NCBI GenBank assembly: GCA_014238595.1
Contig: JABAAV010000032.1
Coordinates: forward strand, 1 to 15,342
Length of the DNA stretch: 15,342 nucleotides
Direction of reading: 5' to 3'
From: Myxococcales bacterium
GTDB taxonomy: Bacteria; Myxococcota_A; Polyangia; Haliangiales; J016
The notes under the pieces were generated by a model, which saw only the letters and a list, made by a program, of their open reading frames with translations, was not told where the DNA came from and ran no database searches. The first letter of the stretch is position 1. The number at the start of each line of letters is the position of its first letter. Below are positions 6,453 through 13,223 of this stretch, piece by piece. The translations under genes and the position numbers were made by a program.

Positions 6453-8873
6453 CTATTTGTAACGTGCACGAATTCTTTGAGGAACCCAATCGGATGCGAT
6501 GATCATGGGGAATTCTGGAATAATTTGTTGATACAAATACGAATAGGCAAAATAAGAAGACAGAACACGTTTGGTGTAATTCCGTGTTTGATCAATGGGG
6601 ACATCTTCGAGCCATTCATCAAACTCTTGATCACCACGCTCTACCATCCAACGAAGAATACGATGCTCTCCAGCATTATAAGAAGCTACAATAAAACCGA
6701 CATGGCCATGAAAGATTTTCCATAAGTATGAAATAAATCCTGCCGATACTGCAATGTTCACATCGGGGTCATAAAGTGACTCTGCTGTTACGGGTTTATC
6801 TGAATGTTTGGCAAATCGTTTTGCGGTCGGTAAGATAAGTTGCATCAAACCAAAGGCACTTGCCCATGATTTTTGAGTAGAATTAAACGCGCTTTCTTCG
6901 CGCATAATAGAAGTCGGCAATGCCATAGGATATCCGTAGGTGTCTTCAACCTGTTTAAGTTGGTCTTTAAATGCTTGGGGATATGAAATGCGCCATTTAG
7001 TCTGATGTCCTCCAACGGGCCAGTGTGTTTTATAATCGCCCACATTCCACCGTACTGCCCAATGGGAGCGGTCATATTGTCCTGCTTTGTCAAAGATAAA
7101 CGCCATCGTCCATGTTTGATCAATGCTGGTTTTAGTTTGTGTTTTGATTTTTTTTCTGTCTACGGGCAAGTACATTTTTGCACGAACAAATTCGTGAACA
7201 GATTCTTGATTTAATCCAAGTCTGAGGAATTCAACACCACGTTTAAATGCTGTTGTTTGGTATCGTTTATCATAAGTGAGATTGAAGTCCGGTGGTTTGT
7301 TGATTTCAGTTTTGATTTCATAAACTAAAATTTGCCATGATGCATAATGCTTTTCTTTCATACGTTGCAATGCGACCATGGCATAATAGTTGAGCGGATG
7401 TTTTTTGACACACGCACGATAGGTTTCAACGGCTCGAGATGGTTTGTTCATTTTGTCATATGTTCGTCCAAGCCAATATAAGACTTGAGCGGTATTGCGT
7501 ATTTTTTTGTGATGAAAAAAACGAACCGCGGTTTGATAATCTTTCCGTTTGTATGCACGCCAACCTAAACGCCATAAAGCTTCAGAGGCCATATCTCCAT
7601 AAGGAAATTGAACAGGTATGGATTCAAGAATTTGATCGACTTTCGTTGGATTGTTAAGTCGTTCATATAGTTCGCTCTGAAATATTTTTGCATCATCAGC
7701 ATAAGTTGTTGGTTGATCTACGATACGTTCAAATCGTTTGATGGCTTCTTCATATTGTCTTAAAATAAAATAAGAACGACCTGCTTGATAAGCTGCTTTG
7801 ACTTTCAATATAAGATTGTTTTTACAACGATCAAAAGCTTTATCAAACAACACTGAAGATCTATCTCTTTTGCGAAGCTTCCACCAACTATATGCAATAT
7901 GATACGTTATAATACATCGTTGGTTTGCGTCGATTGATGAAAATTCGAGTGCTGATTTTAAATCAGCAATAGCCGCTTTGTTTTTCATGGCTTTGAAATA
8001 GATGAGACCCCGATCGATATAATCTGATGCTTTTGGAACAAATGGGAGTGTTAACTTGTTGTCATAGAGACGTGCTAGATGTTTCTGTGCATGGTGTTTC
8101 CACGAACTTAAAGGATATTGCCATAACAATGTCAGATAAAGTTTCTTGGCTTGTTCAACATTGCCTTTGTTATGATGAGCTTGAGCTAAAATAAAAATAG
8201 GTTCTGTGTTTTTCTTTGAATAGAGTTTTTTATAGGCGCTATAATGTTTAATAATGGCATCTAAATCTTGGTTCTTAACCAAAATACTGCCTTTGAGTAA
8301 AAACGCAGCATTGTAATAATAAGACTGTTTTGAGACTGAAGCAATGTGCTGTTCTGCTTGGGCAAGTTGATTCGCAAGGAAAAATTGCTCTGCTGCTTTG
8401 TAATGTACAAAATCAAACAACAAGTTATATGGATAGGTATTCCATGTTTGTATCCATAAAGATAATGCGTTGGATGCTTCGATATACGCGTTAAGTTTCG
8501 TATCACATAAAGCAATCATGAGTTCAACATAGGCACGAGGCGCTTGATTGCTTGAGGTAGAATAATCTGTATGTTTCAACGCAGATGTAAATTGTATCTT
8601 AGCCGCCATGTAATCTTTTGCACGAAATGTGTCAGCAGCTTTTTTGAAATCTCCTGTAAAATAAGATGCGAGATTAATATCAGCTAGTGATGGTGTCGTG
8701 CTTGGTGATGGCTGGGCAGATGTTGCTTGTGGTGTCGTGCTTGATGATGACTGGGCAAATGTTGATTGTGGTGTCGTGCTTGATGACGGCTGGGCAAATG
8801 TTGATTGTGTCGCAACCAGTGAAACAATTATACAGAAGCATGTAACTACAAAAAAACGTAACAAAGATAACAT
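6453..8873 (-). CDS. slt: Soluble lytic murein transglycosylase, Slt70-like
   Basis: Periplasmic enzyme that cuts the MurNAc-GlcNAc bond of peptidoglycan, leaving 1,6-anhydro ends. The ATG at 8873 gives 806 residues; a TTG one codon upstream is possible. A signal peptide (about 1-27, cleavage likely in STFA|Q) is followed by three copies of a 13-residue Ser/Thr/Pro repeat (23-61). A long helical TPR-like region fills about 65-600. The C-terminal SLT domain has REESAFN, with catalytic Glu660, then GLMQ (675-678), ASYNAGEHRI (730-739) and TRNYTKRVL (763-771). E. coli Slt70 is shorter (about 645); the extra length is in the N-terminal repeat and helical part. The gene starts six bases after the xseB stop, with AAGTGA upstream, so it is the last gene of the PP2C-FTR1-xseB-slt operon. 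The two cysteines in the signal segment do not form a lipobox. Confidence 0.92.
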   Translation of the reverse strand: MLSLLRFFVVTCFCIIVSLVATQSTFAQPSSSTTPQSTFAQSSSSTTPQATSAQPSPSTTPSLADINLASYFTGDFKKAADTFRAKDYMAAKIQFTSALKHTDYSTSSNQAPRAYVELMIALCDTKLNAYIEASNALSLWIQTWNTYPYNLLFDFVHYKAAEQFFLANQLAQAEQHIASVSKQSYYYNAAFLLKGSILVKNQDLDAIIKHYSAYKKLYSKKNTEPIFILAQAHHNKGNVEQAKKLYLTLLWQYPLSSWKHHAQKHLARLYDNKLTLPFVPKASDYIDRGLIYFKAMKNKAAIADLKSALEFSSIDANQRCIITYHIAYSWWKLRKRDRSSVLFDKAFDRCKNNLILKVKAAYQAGRSYFILRQYEEAIKRFERIVDQPTTYADDAKIFQSELYERLNNPTKVDQILESIPVQFPYGDMASEALWRLGWRAYKRKDYQTAVRFFHHKKIRNTAQVLYWLGRTYDKMNKPSRAVETYRACVKKHPLNYYAMVALQRMKEKHYASWQILVYEIKTEINKPPDFNLTYDKRYQTTAFKRGVEFLRLGLNQESVHEFVRAKMYLPVDRKKIKTQTKTSIDQTWTMAFIFDKAGQYDRSHWAVRWNVGDYKTHWPVGGHQTKWRISYPQAFKDQLKQVEDTYGYPMALPTSIMREESAFNSTQKSWASAFGLMQLILPTAKRFAKHSDKPVTAESLYDPDVNIAVSAGFISYLWKIFHGHVGFIVASYNAGEHRILRWMVERGDQEFDEWLEDVPIDQTRNYTKRVLSSYFAYSYLYQQIIPEFPMIIASDWVPQRIRARYK
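8692..8808. repeat. Three 39-bp in-frame tandem repeats in slt
   Basis: Units start at 8692, 8731 and 8770, each 39 bases. The second and third differ at 2 of 39 positions, and the first differs from the third at 4, which suggests fairly recent duplication. Thirty-nine bases is 13 codons, so copy-number change keeps the slt frame. In coding order the units read QSTFAQPSSSTTP, QSTFAQSSSSTTP and QATSAQPSPSTTP. The first spans the predicted signal-peptidase site. Confidence 0.97.
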
Positions 8874-8879
8874 CAACGA

Positions 8880-9143
8880 TCACTTTATATGTTCTGGTTC
8901 ATCATCTTGGATGTTCAAAGATATGGGTTGTTCTTGGTTAGATTCTTGCGTTAATAATTCGATTTTCTCTTCGATGTTTTGTAACAATCGATGCCCTTCT
9001 TTGATCAAGGTGACACCTGTTTCATATGTTTTAAGTGATTCTTCCAAAGACAGGTCACCACTTTCTAGTTTTTTGACGATATCTTGTGTTTGTTCAATGA
9101 TGACATCAAATGTTGGGTTTGATTTTTTTGCAGGCATGATCAT
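8880..9143 (-). CDS. xseB: Exodeoxyribonuclease VII small subunit
   Basis: Small helical subunit that binds in several copies to XseA, forming exonuclease VII, which degrades single-stranded DNA to oligonucleotides. The 87-residue length is typical. The family core is visible from TFDVIIEQ (11-18) through IVKKLESGDLSLEESL (22-37) to YETGVTLIKEG (40-50), followed by a helix with heptad-like leucines and an acidic tail. The ATG at 9143 abuts the stop codon of the iron permease gene (9144-9146); a second ATG two codons in (9137) is an alternative, and neither has a clear Shine-Dalgarno sequence, so coupled reinitiation is likely. xseA is not in the window. In many bacteria xseB lies next to xseA or to isoprenoid genes; here it sits between an iron permease and slt. 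Confidence 0.92.
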   Translation of the reverse strand: MIMPAKKSNPTFDVIIEQTQDIVKKLESGDLSLEESLKTYETGVTLIKEGHRLLQNIEEKIELLTQESNQEQPISLNIQDDEPEHIK

Positions 9144-11123
9144 TTAAATTTCTTGTTTTTTAAGTTTCGGAATCAAAGCGATTGCAATAAATATCGCCAA
9201 TGCAAACAACTGCACCATGATTGTTTGTAATGTTGGATAAACACCGAGCATCGGTATTTGGATGTTTGAGGCAAGCGGATGAATAGATAAGATTCCAGCT
9301 TCTTGTAAGGCGCGTGCACCTTGCCCTGACAACGAAAATGCAAGAATGCACAGCATTGTACTCATACATAATATAATCGTTCCAAAGGGAAGACGTCGTG
9401 CGAAATGAAAGAGACCTACCGTTCCTACAATGACGGCTAACATGCCAACCGTTACACCCCATAAAACCATATTAGGATCGGCATTGCGATCAAGGAGAAT
9501 GCTTCGCAAGAATAAGACTAATTCTAATGCTTCACGATAGACTGCAAAAAAGACAATAAAAACGAGCGTGATTTGTTTTTTTCGATGCGATAATGCATTC
9601 TCGAGATGTCGTTTTAAACGATTGACACGTCGTCTTGCATCAATCCTGCTTAATACAAAATGACTACTAATAAGCAGGATTAAGGCCGCCACGAGTGACA
9701 TAATACCTTCTAAAATTTCTCTATGCTGTGTTGATACTAAAGCAATAATATTCCCTGAAATCCACCAGGTCAGGATACCTGCACCTAATGCAGTAATCCA
9801 TCCGAGATGAATGAACCGATTGGTTTTTTGACGCGATTGACCGCGTGCTGTCCATGTTAAGAGAAGGAAAATAATGAGTGATGCTTCTAAGCCTTCCCGG
9901 AGAACAATGGATAATGTTGAAATAAAGGGGATGTATTTGTTGTCTGTTCCCAGCATTGTTTCTTCAACGCTATCTAAAAGCACACGAATACGGAGTATCT
10001 TCTGTGAGAAGGTGTCCATGTCGGCATTTTGTGTGATGTCGGATCGAAGCTGTGAAAACAGTGATTCGATGGTGAATATTTCTGATTCTAAATTATGGCT
10101 TCTTAACGTGGATTCATACGGTTCAATACCATCGAGATAGGCTTGAATGAGGTATTCGTTGGCAAGTGTATATTGATTTGTTCGATAGGCATCGATGGCC
10201 CCATTGAGTGCCTTGCGTGTTGGTTGGAATGGAGATTCTCTTGATGAATAGGGGGCAACCCTTCGTAAGAATGCCAGAATATCTTGTTGTGTTTGTGGCA
10301 TAATATTTTTATTGGTCAATATGATTTGAATATCACGGTCATGCGTCGATGACAGTTTTGTTAATGTCGTTGATATGGGAATACTGTGTTTTTTGTAAGC
10401 AGTAGCACCGCGTTGTAGATTTCCTGCTTTGTGGCGCAATGAAATAACATAAAATGCAAGTCCCCATCGTTCACTGGCCGATAGTGCTGCGTAGGAAGGC
10501 ATCGCTGTTCCGACAACACCATCAGTTAATACATTGAAGACCCGACTCGGTGTCATTTCTGCCATAACTTTTCCGTCTTGAAAATTGATTGGTGACGGGT
10601 TGAACGATGCTGAAAGAAATCCATCACCGGCACCTTCTGCACCATGGCAGGCTACACAATTTTGTGCGAAAAGATTTTTTGATGTTTGATAGTCTTGTAT
10701 GGCGGATGTCGGCGCTAACACAATGTTATAGGTGGTTAACAGAGCTTTGCGAAGTTTATGCGCCAATTTGCTTACAACGACTCCATCAGTTTTTTTTCCA
10801 ATTTCGCTTCGTAATACAGCGAGTTCATTGGAGAAATTTAGTCCTTCGATTTTAGGAAGTTTTTCGCCAAGATTGGTCGAGATACGCATAAAGTCAAATT
10901 GTTCACGGTATTCAAAAAGATTTACAATTAAGCCATTCTTGACAGATAGAGGATAATCAGAGGCGATGTAATCTAGCAACGATGCAATACGTCGAACCGT
11001 TTCCGTAATATTAATTTGCTTATCGTTGATTTGAGTATGGCTGTGATCATGGATGGATTCATCCACCGTGCAGCCTATTAGACTGATACAGAGGCTCAAG
11101 GATAAAAATAATACACGCATCAT
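9144..11123 (-). CDS. Cytochrome c / FTR1 fusion iron permease
   Basis: Predicted inner-membrane iron importer of the FTR1/EfeU group fused to a periplasmic haem domain, an architecture known as cytochrome c/FTR1 family iron permease. The 659 residues begin with a lipoprotein-type signal (LIGC, Cys18; a second ATG one codon in is possible). A helical stretch (about 40-140) contains LLDYIASDYP. A cytochrome c domain follows, with CVACH at 156-160 and a likely distal ligand Met208 in TAMPSY. A helical linker includes YLDGIEPYE (329-337). The permease has about seven membrane helices (roughly 399-425, 438-461, 471-492, 519-541, 552-574, 579-600, 630-652) and both iron motifs, REGLE at 409-413 and REALE at 530-534. 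Ferrous oxidation linked to electron transfer through the haem is the natural guess, not shown by sequence. It follows the PP2C gene by 12 bases and abuts xseB. Confidence 0.92.
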   Translation of the reverse strand: MMRVLFLSLSLCISLIGCTVDESIHDHSHTQINDKQINITETVRRIASLLDYIASDYPLSVKNGLIVNLFEYREQFDFMRISTNLGEKLPKIEGLNFSNELAVLRSEIGKKTDGVVVSKLAHKLRKALLTTYNIVLAPTSAIQDYQTSKNLFAQNCVACHGAEGAGDGFLSASFNPSPINFQDGKVMAEMTPSRVFNVLTDGVVGTAMPSYAALSASERWGLAFYVISLRHKAGNLQRGATAYKKHSIPISTTLTKLSSTHDRDIQIILTNKNIMPQTQQDILAFLRRVAPYSSRESPFQPTRKALNGAIDAYRTNQYTLANEYLIQAYLDGIEPYESTLRSHNLESEIFTIESLFSQLRSDITQNADMDTFSQKILRIRVLLDSVEETMLGTDNKYIPFISTLSIVLREGLEASLIIFLLLTWTARGQSRQKTNRFIHLGWITALGAGILTWWISGNIIALVSTQHREILEGIMSLVAALILLISSHFVLSRIDARRRVNRLKRHLENALSHRKKQITLVFIVFFAVYREALELVLFLRSILLDRNADPNMVLWGVTVGMLAVIVGTVGLFHFARRLPFGTIILCMSTMLCILAFSLSGQGARALQEAGILSIHPLASNIQIPMLGVYPTLQTIMVQLFALAIFIAIALIPKLKKQEI

Positions 11124-11135
11124 ATGCTACAAAAG

Positions 11136-11900
11136 TTATGCTGCAGATTGAAACATAAGAACCGTGATGTTATCGATTCCTCCAGCATCATTGGCTGCTT
11201 GTATTAATGTCTCAGTGGCTTCGTTAAGCGTGGCGGTTTCACAAATGATTTTCGAAATTTGTTGATCAGAAAGCATGCCTGACAATCCATCGGAGCAAAG
11301 AAGATAAACACATTCAGGTTCAAGTTCATGGCTAGAAATATCAACTTGAACGGTTTCACGCATGCCTAATGCACGTGTTATCACATTTTTGTGTGGAAAA
11401 TTTTCAGTTTCTTCTTCAGTGACGTCAGGTCGTGCTTCTTTGAAATCTTCGAGCAGTGAGTGATCTCTGGTTAATTGGCATATTGTTCTATCTGGGGAGA
11501 TAGAATAGGCACGTGAATCACCGACATGACCAATATAAAGAGTGTTTTCAGACATAGTTGCTGTAACAATGGTCGTGCCCATGCCTTGGCGTTTTGTGTT
11601 AGCGATCGATTCTTTAAAGATTTTTTGATTGGCTAATCGGACACTACAGACCAAACGGTTCTCACTATAGGAAAGAGATCTATCTAATTTATAAGGCCAT
11701 GTTATTTCTTTGTTTTGAGTGCGTTCGTAAAATTCACTAATTATTTCTGCTGCCATCCGTGATGCGACTTCACCTGCGGCATGGCCTCCCATGCCATCGG
11801 CAACGATAAACAGGTTCTCTTGAGGAAATGCGGCGAAATAATCCTCATTATGATCGCGTACGGAACCTGTGTCTGATTGTGCTGTGTAAGTGATTTTCAT
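11136..11900 (-). CDS. PP2C-family serine/threonine protein phosphatase
   Basis: Metal-dependent phosphatase of the bacterial Stp/PrpC type, which reverses Hanks-type kinase phosphorylation. The 254-residue length is standard for a stand-alone catalytic domain. Metal and phosphate motifs in order are RDHNED (15-20, Arg15 and Asp20), VADGMGGH (33-40, Asp35), MGTT (107-110), GHVGDSRAY (124-132), CSDGL (202-206, Asp204) and GGIDNITV (240-247, Asp243). There is no signal peptide or membrane helix, so it is cytoplasmic. The start is fixed by the usual N-terminal strand leading to TGSVRDHNED, though no Shine-Dalgarno sequence precedes it. It is the first gene of the minus-strand operon and divergent from recA. 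No kinase gene is in the window. The shared operon hints at signalling input to iron uptake or wall turnover, but chance clustering is equally possible. Confidence 0.95.
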   Translation of the reverse strand: MKITYTAQSDTGSVRDHNEDYFAAFPQENLFIVADGMGGHAAGEVASRMAAEIISEFYERTQNKEITWPYKLDRSLSYSENRLVCSVRLANQKIFKESIANTKRQGMGTTIVTATMSENTLYIGHVGDSRAYSISPDRTICQLTRDHSLLEDFKEARPDVTEEETENFPHKNVITRALGMRETVQVDISSHELEPECVYLLCSDGLSGMLSDQQISKIICETATLNEATETLIQAANDAGGIDNITVLMFQSAA

Positions 11901-12056
11901 AACAATGCGGAAGGATCGAATTGAAATTCTAAAAGAGAAAAAAGGCTAGCAGATAATCTATCTACCCGCTAGATTGGGGGTTAGATAATTTCAGACAAAA
12001 ACAATACGAAAGAAGTCATTTACAGACAAATTCTTTTTATGTAAAGGATACCCCTT
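11901..12056. promoter_or_regulatory. Divergent PP2C/recA regulatory region with nested inverted repeats
   Basis: This 156-base spacer must hold promoters for both genes, although I find no good -35/-10 pair. It contains a 12-bp palindrome GAATTGAAATTC (11918-11929). A nested inverted repeat has outer arms CTAGC (11946-11950) and GCTAG (11968-11972), with inner arms AGATA (11951-11955) and TATCT (11959-11963). The hexamer GATAAT occurs at 11952-11957 and 11984-11989; the second could be the recA -10 box. CAGACAAA recurs at 11992-11999 and 12023-12030, 31 bases apart. TTTACA (12019-12024) and TGTAAA (12040-12045) are inverted. No canonical CTGT-N8-ACAG or GAAC-N4-GTTC LexA box is visible. Confidence 0.5.
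12044..12048 (+). promoter_or_regulatory. recA ribosome-binding site
   Basis: AAGGA lies eight bases ahead of the recA ATG. It is one of the few good Shine-Dalgarno sequences in the window, fixes the recA start, and suggests that recA is translated strongly and independently. It partly overlaps the right arm of the TTTACA/TGTAAA inverted repeat, so weak masking in the leader is conceivable. Confidence 0.8.
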
Positions 12057-13148
12057 ATGAGTGTTTCAACAAACGACAGTAAAGCAACTACTAGAGAGAA
12101 AACGATCGAGCTCACATTAGGCGCGATCGAAAAACAATTCGGTAAAGGTGCCATTATGCGCCTCGACAAAAAAACCGAAATTTCTTCCGTGCAAGTCATT
12201 CCTTCGGGATGCTTAGGGTTGGATATCGCCTTAGGGATTGGTGGTTTACCACGTGGACGGATCATAGAGATTTATGGACCTGAATCGAGTGGAAAAACGA
12301 CGATGACATTGCATGCAGTCAGCCAAGCACAAAAACACGGTGGTGTTTGTGCATTTATTGATGCTGAACATGCATTGGATATTAATTATGCCCAAAAATT
12401 GGGTATCAAAACGGATGATTTGTTGGTGTCACAGCCTGATTGTGGTGAGCAAGCGTTGGAGATCGCTGATATGTTGGTTCGCTCCAATGCGATTGATATC
12501 ATTGTTATTGATTCTGTGGCTGCATTAACACCACGGGCAGAGCTTGAAGGTGATATGGGCGACACACATATGGGACTTCAAGCACGTCTAATGAGCCAAG
12601 CACTGCGTAAATTAACCGGTGCTATATCACGATCCAATACAATGATTATTTTCATTAATCAGATTCGTATGAAAATCGGTGTGATGTTTGGAAGCCCTGA
12701 AACGACTACTGGTGGTAATGCGTTAAAGTTTTACAGCTCCATCCGGTTAGATATTCGTCGTATTGGCGCGATTAAAAAAGGTGAACAAGGCATTGTCGGC
12801 AATAAAACTCGAATAAAAGTGGTTAAAAATAAAATGGCACCTCCATTTCGTGAGACAGAATTTGATATTATGTATGGAGAAGGTGCTTCTCATGAAGGTA
12901 TCTTAATAGATCTTGCTGCTGATGCTGAGATTGTCGAAAAAAGTGGCGCTTGGTACAGTTTTAATGGAGAGCGTATTGGTCAAGGGCGCGATAATGTTCG
13001 TGAATATCTCAAACAGAATCCTAAAATAGCCCGCGCCATTGAAACTAAGGTATTAGCCAAGCACGGCATCAAACGTACGAATGCAACCAATGCTGCACCA
13101 ACGGCTAAAAAATCCAAAAGTACTTCAGCAGCCGCTGTCAAAGAATAA
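12057..13148 (+). CDS. recA: Recombinase RecA
   Basis: ATP-dependent strand-exchange protein for homologous recombination and the SOS response. The 363-residue chain is near-canonical. The N-terminal polymerisation helix includes AIEKQFGKGAIMRL (23-36). The Walker A motif GPESSGKT is at 74-81. DAEHALD (102-108) carries catalytic Glu104, the Walker B strand IIVIDSVAAL is at 148-157, and the DNA-binding L2 loop lies within about 203-227 (IGVMFGSPETTTGG conserved). The usual QPDTGEQ reads QPDCGEQ (126-132), a small departure. The C-terminal tail from about 338 is rich in Lys, Ala, Ser and Thr, unlike the acidic tail of E. coli RecA. No intein or frameshift is seen. It is transcribed alone: divergent PP2C operon upstream, hairpin terminator downstream. 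Confidence 0.98.
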   Translation: MSVSTNDSKATTREKTIELTLGAIEKQFGKGAIMRLDKKTEISSVQVIPSGCLGLDIALGIGGLPRGRIIEIYGPESSGKTTMTLHAVSQAQKHGGVCAFIDAEHALDINYAQKLGIKTDDLLVSQPDCGEQALEIADMLVRSNAIDIIVIDSVAALTPRAELEGDMGDTHMGLQARLMSQALRKLTGAISRSNTMIIFINQIRMKIGVMFGSPETTTGGNALKFYSSIRLDIRRIGAIKKGEQGIVGNKTRIKVVKNKMAPPFRETEFDIMYGEGASHEGILIDLAADAEIVEKSGAWYSFNGERIGQGRDNVREYLKQNPKIARAIETKVLAKHGIKRTNATNAAPTAKKSKSTSAAAVKE

Positions 13149-13171
13149 TTATTGATATCTATTGTACTGTG

Positions 13172-13207
13172 CACAGACGATCAAGCGATGATTGTCTGTG
13201 TCGTTTT
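13172..13207 (+). terminator. Intrinsic terminator after recA
   Basis: A 12-base-pair stem is formed by CACAGACGATCA (13172-13183) and TGATTGTCTGTG (13189-13200), with one G-T pair and a five-base loop AGCGA. It is followed by TCGTTTT (13201-13207). It begins 24 bases after the recA stop. The T-run is short but the stem is strong. On the minus strand the hairpin is followed by GCACAGTACAA, without a T-run, so it is a weaker candidate terminator for the convergent gene. Confidence 0.85.
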
Positions 13208-13223
13208 GCGTTCGATTGAGTCT

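Noticed and set aside
8698..9147. Plus-strand ORF of 149 codons over xseB and the start of slt
   Set aside because: Its repeat-like residues simply mirror the 39-bp repeat of slt. Both minus-strand genes beneath it are convincing, and no ribosome-binding site or family motif supports it.
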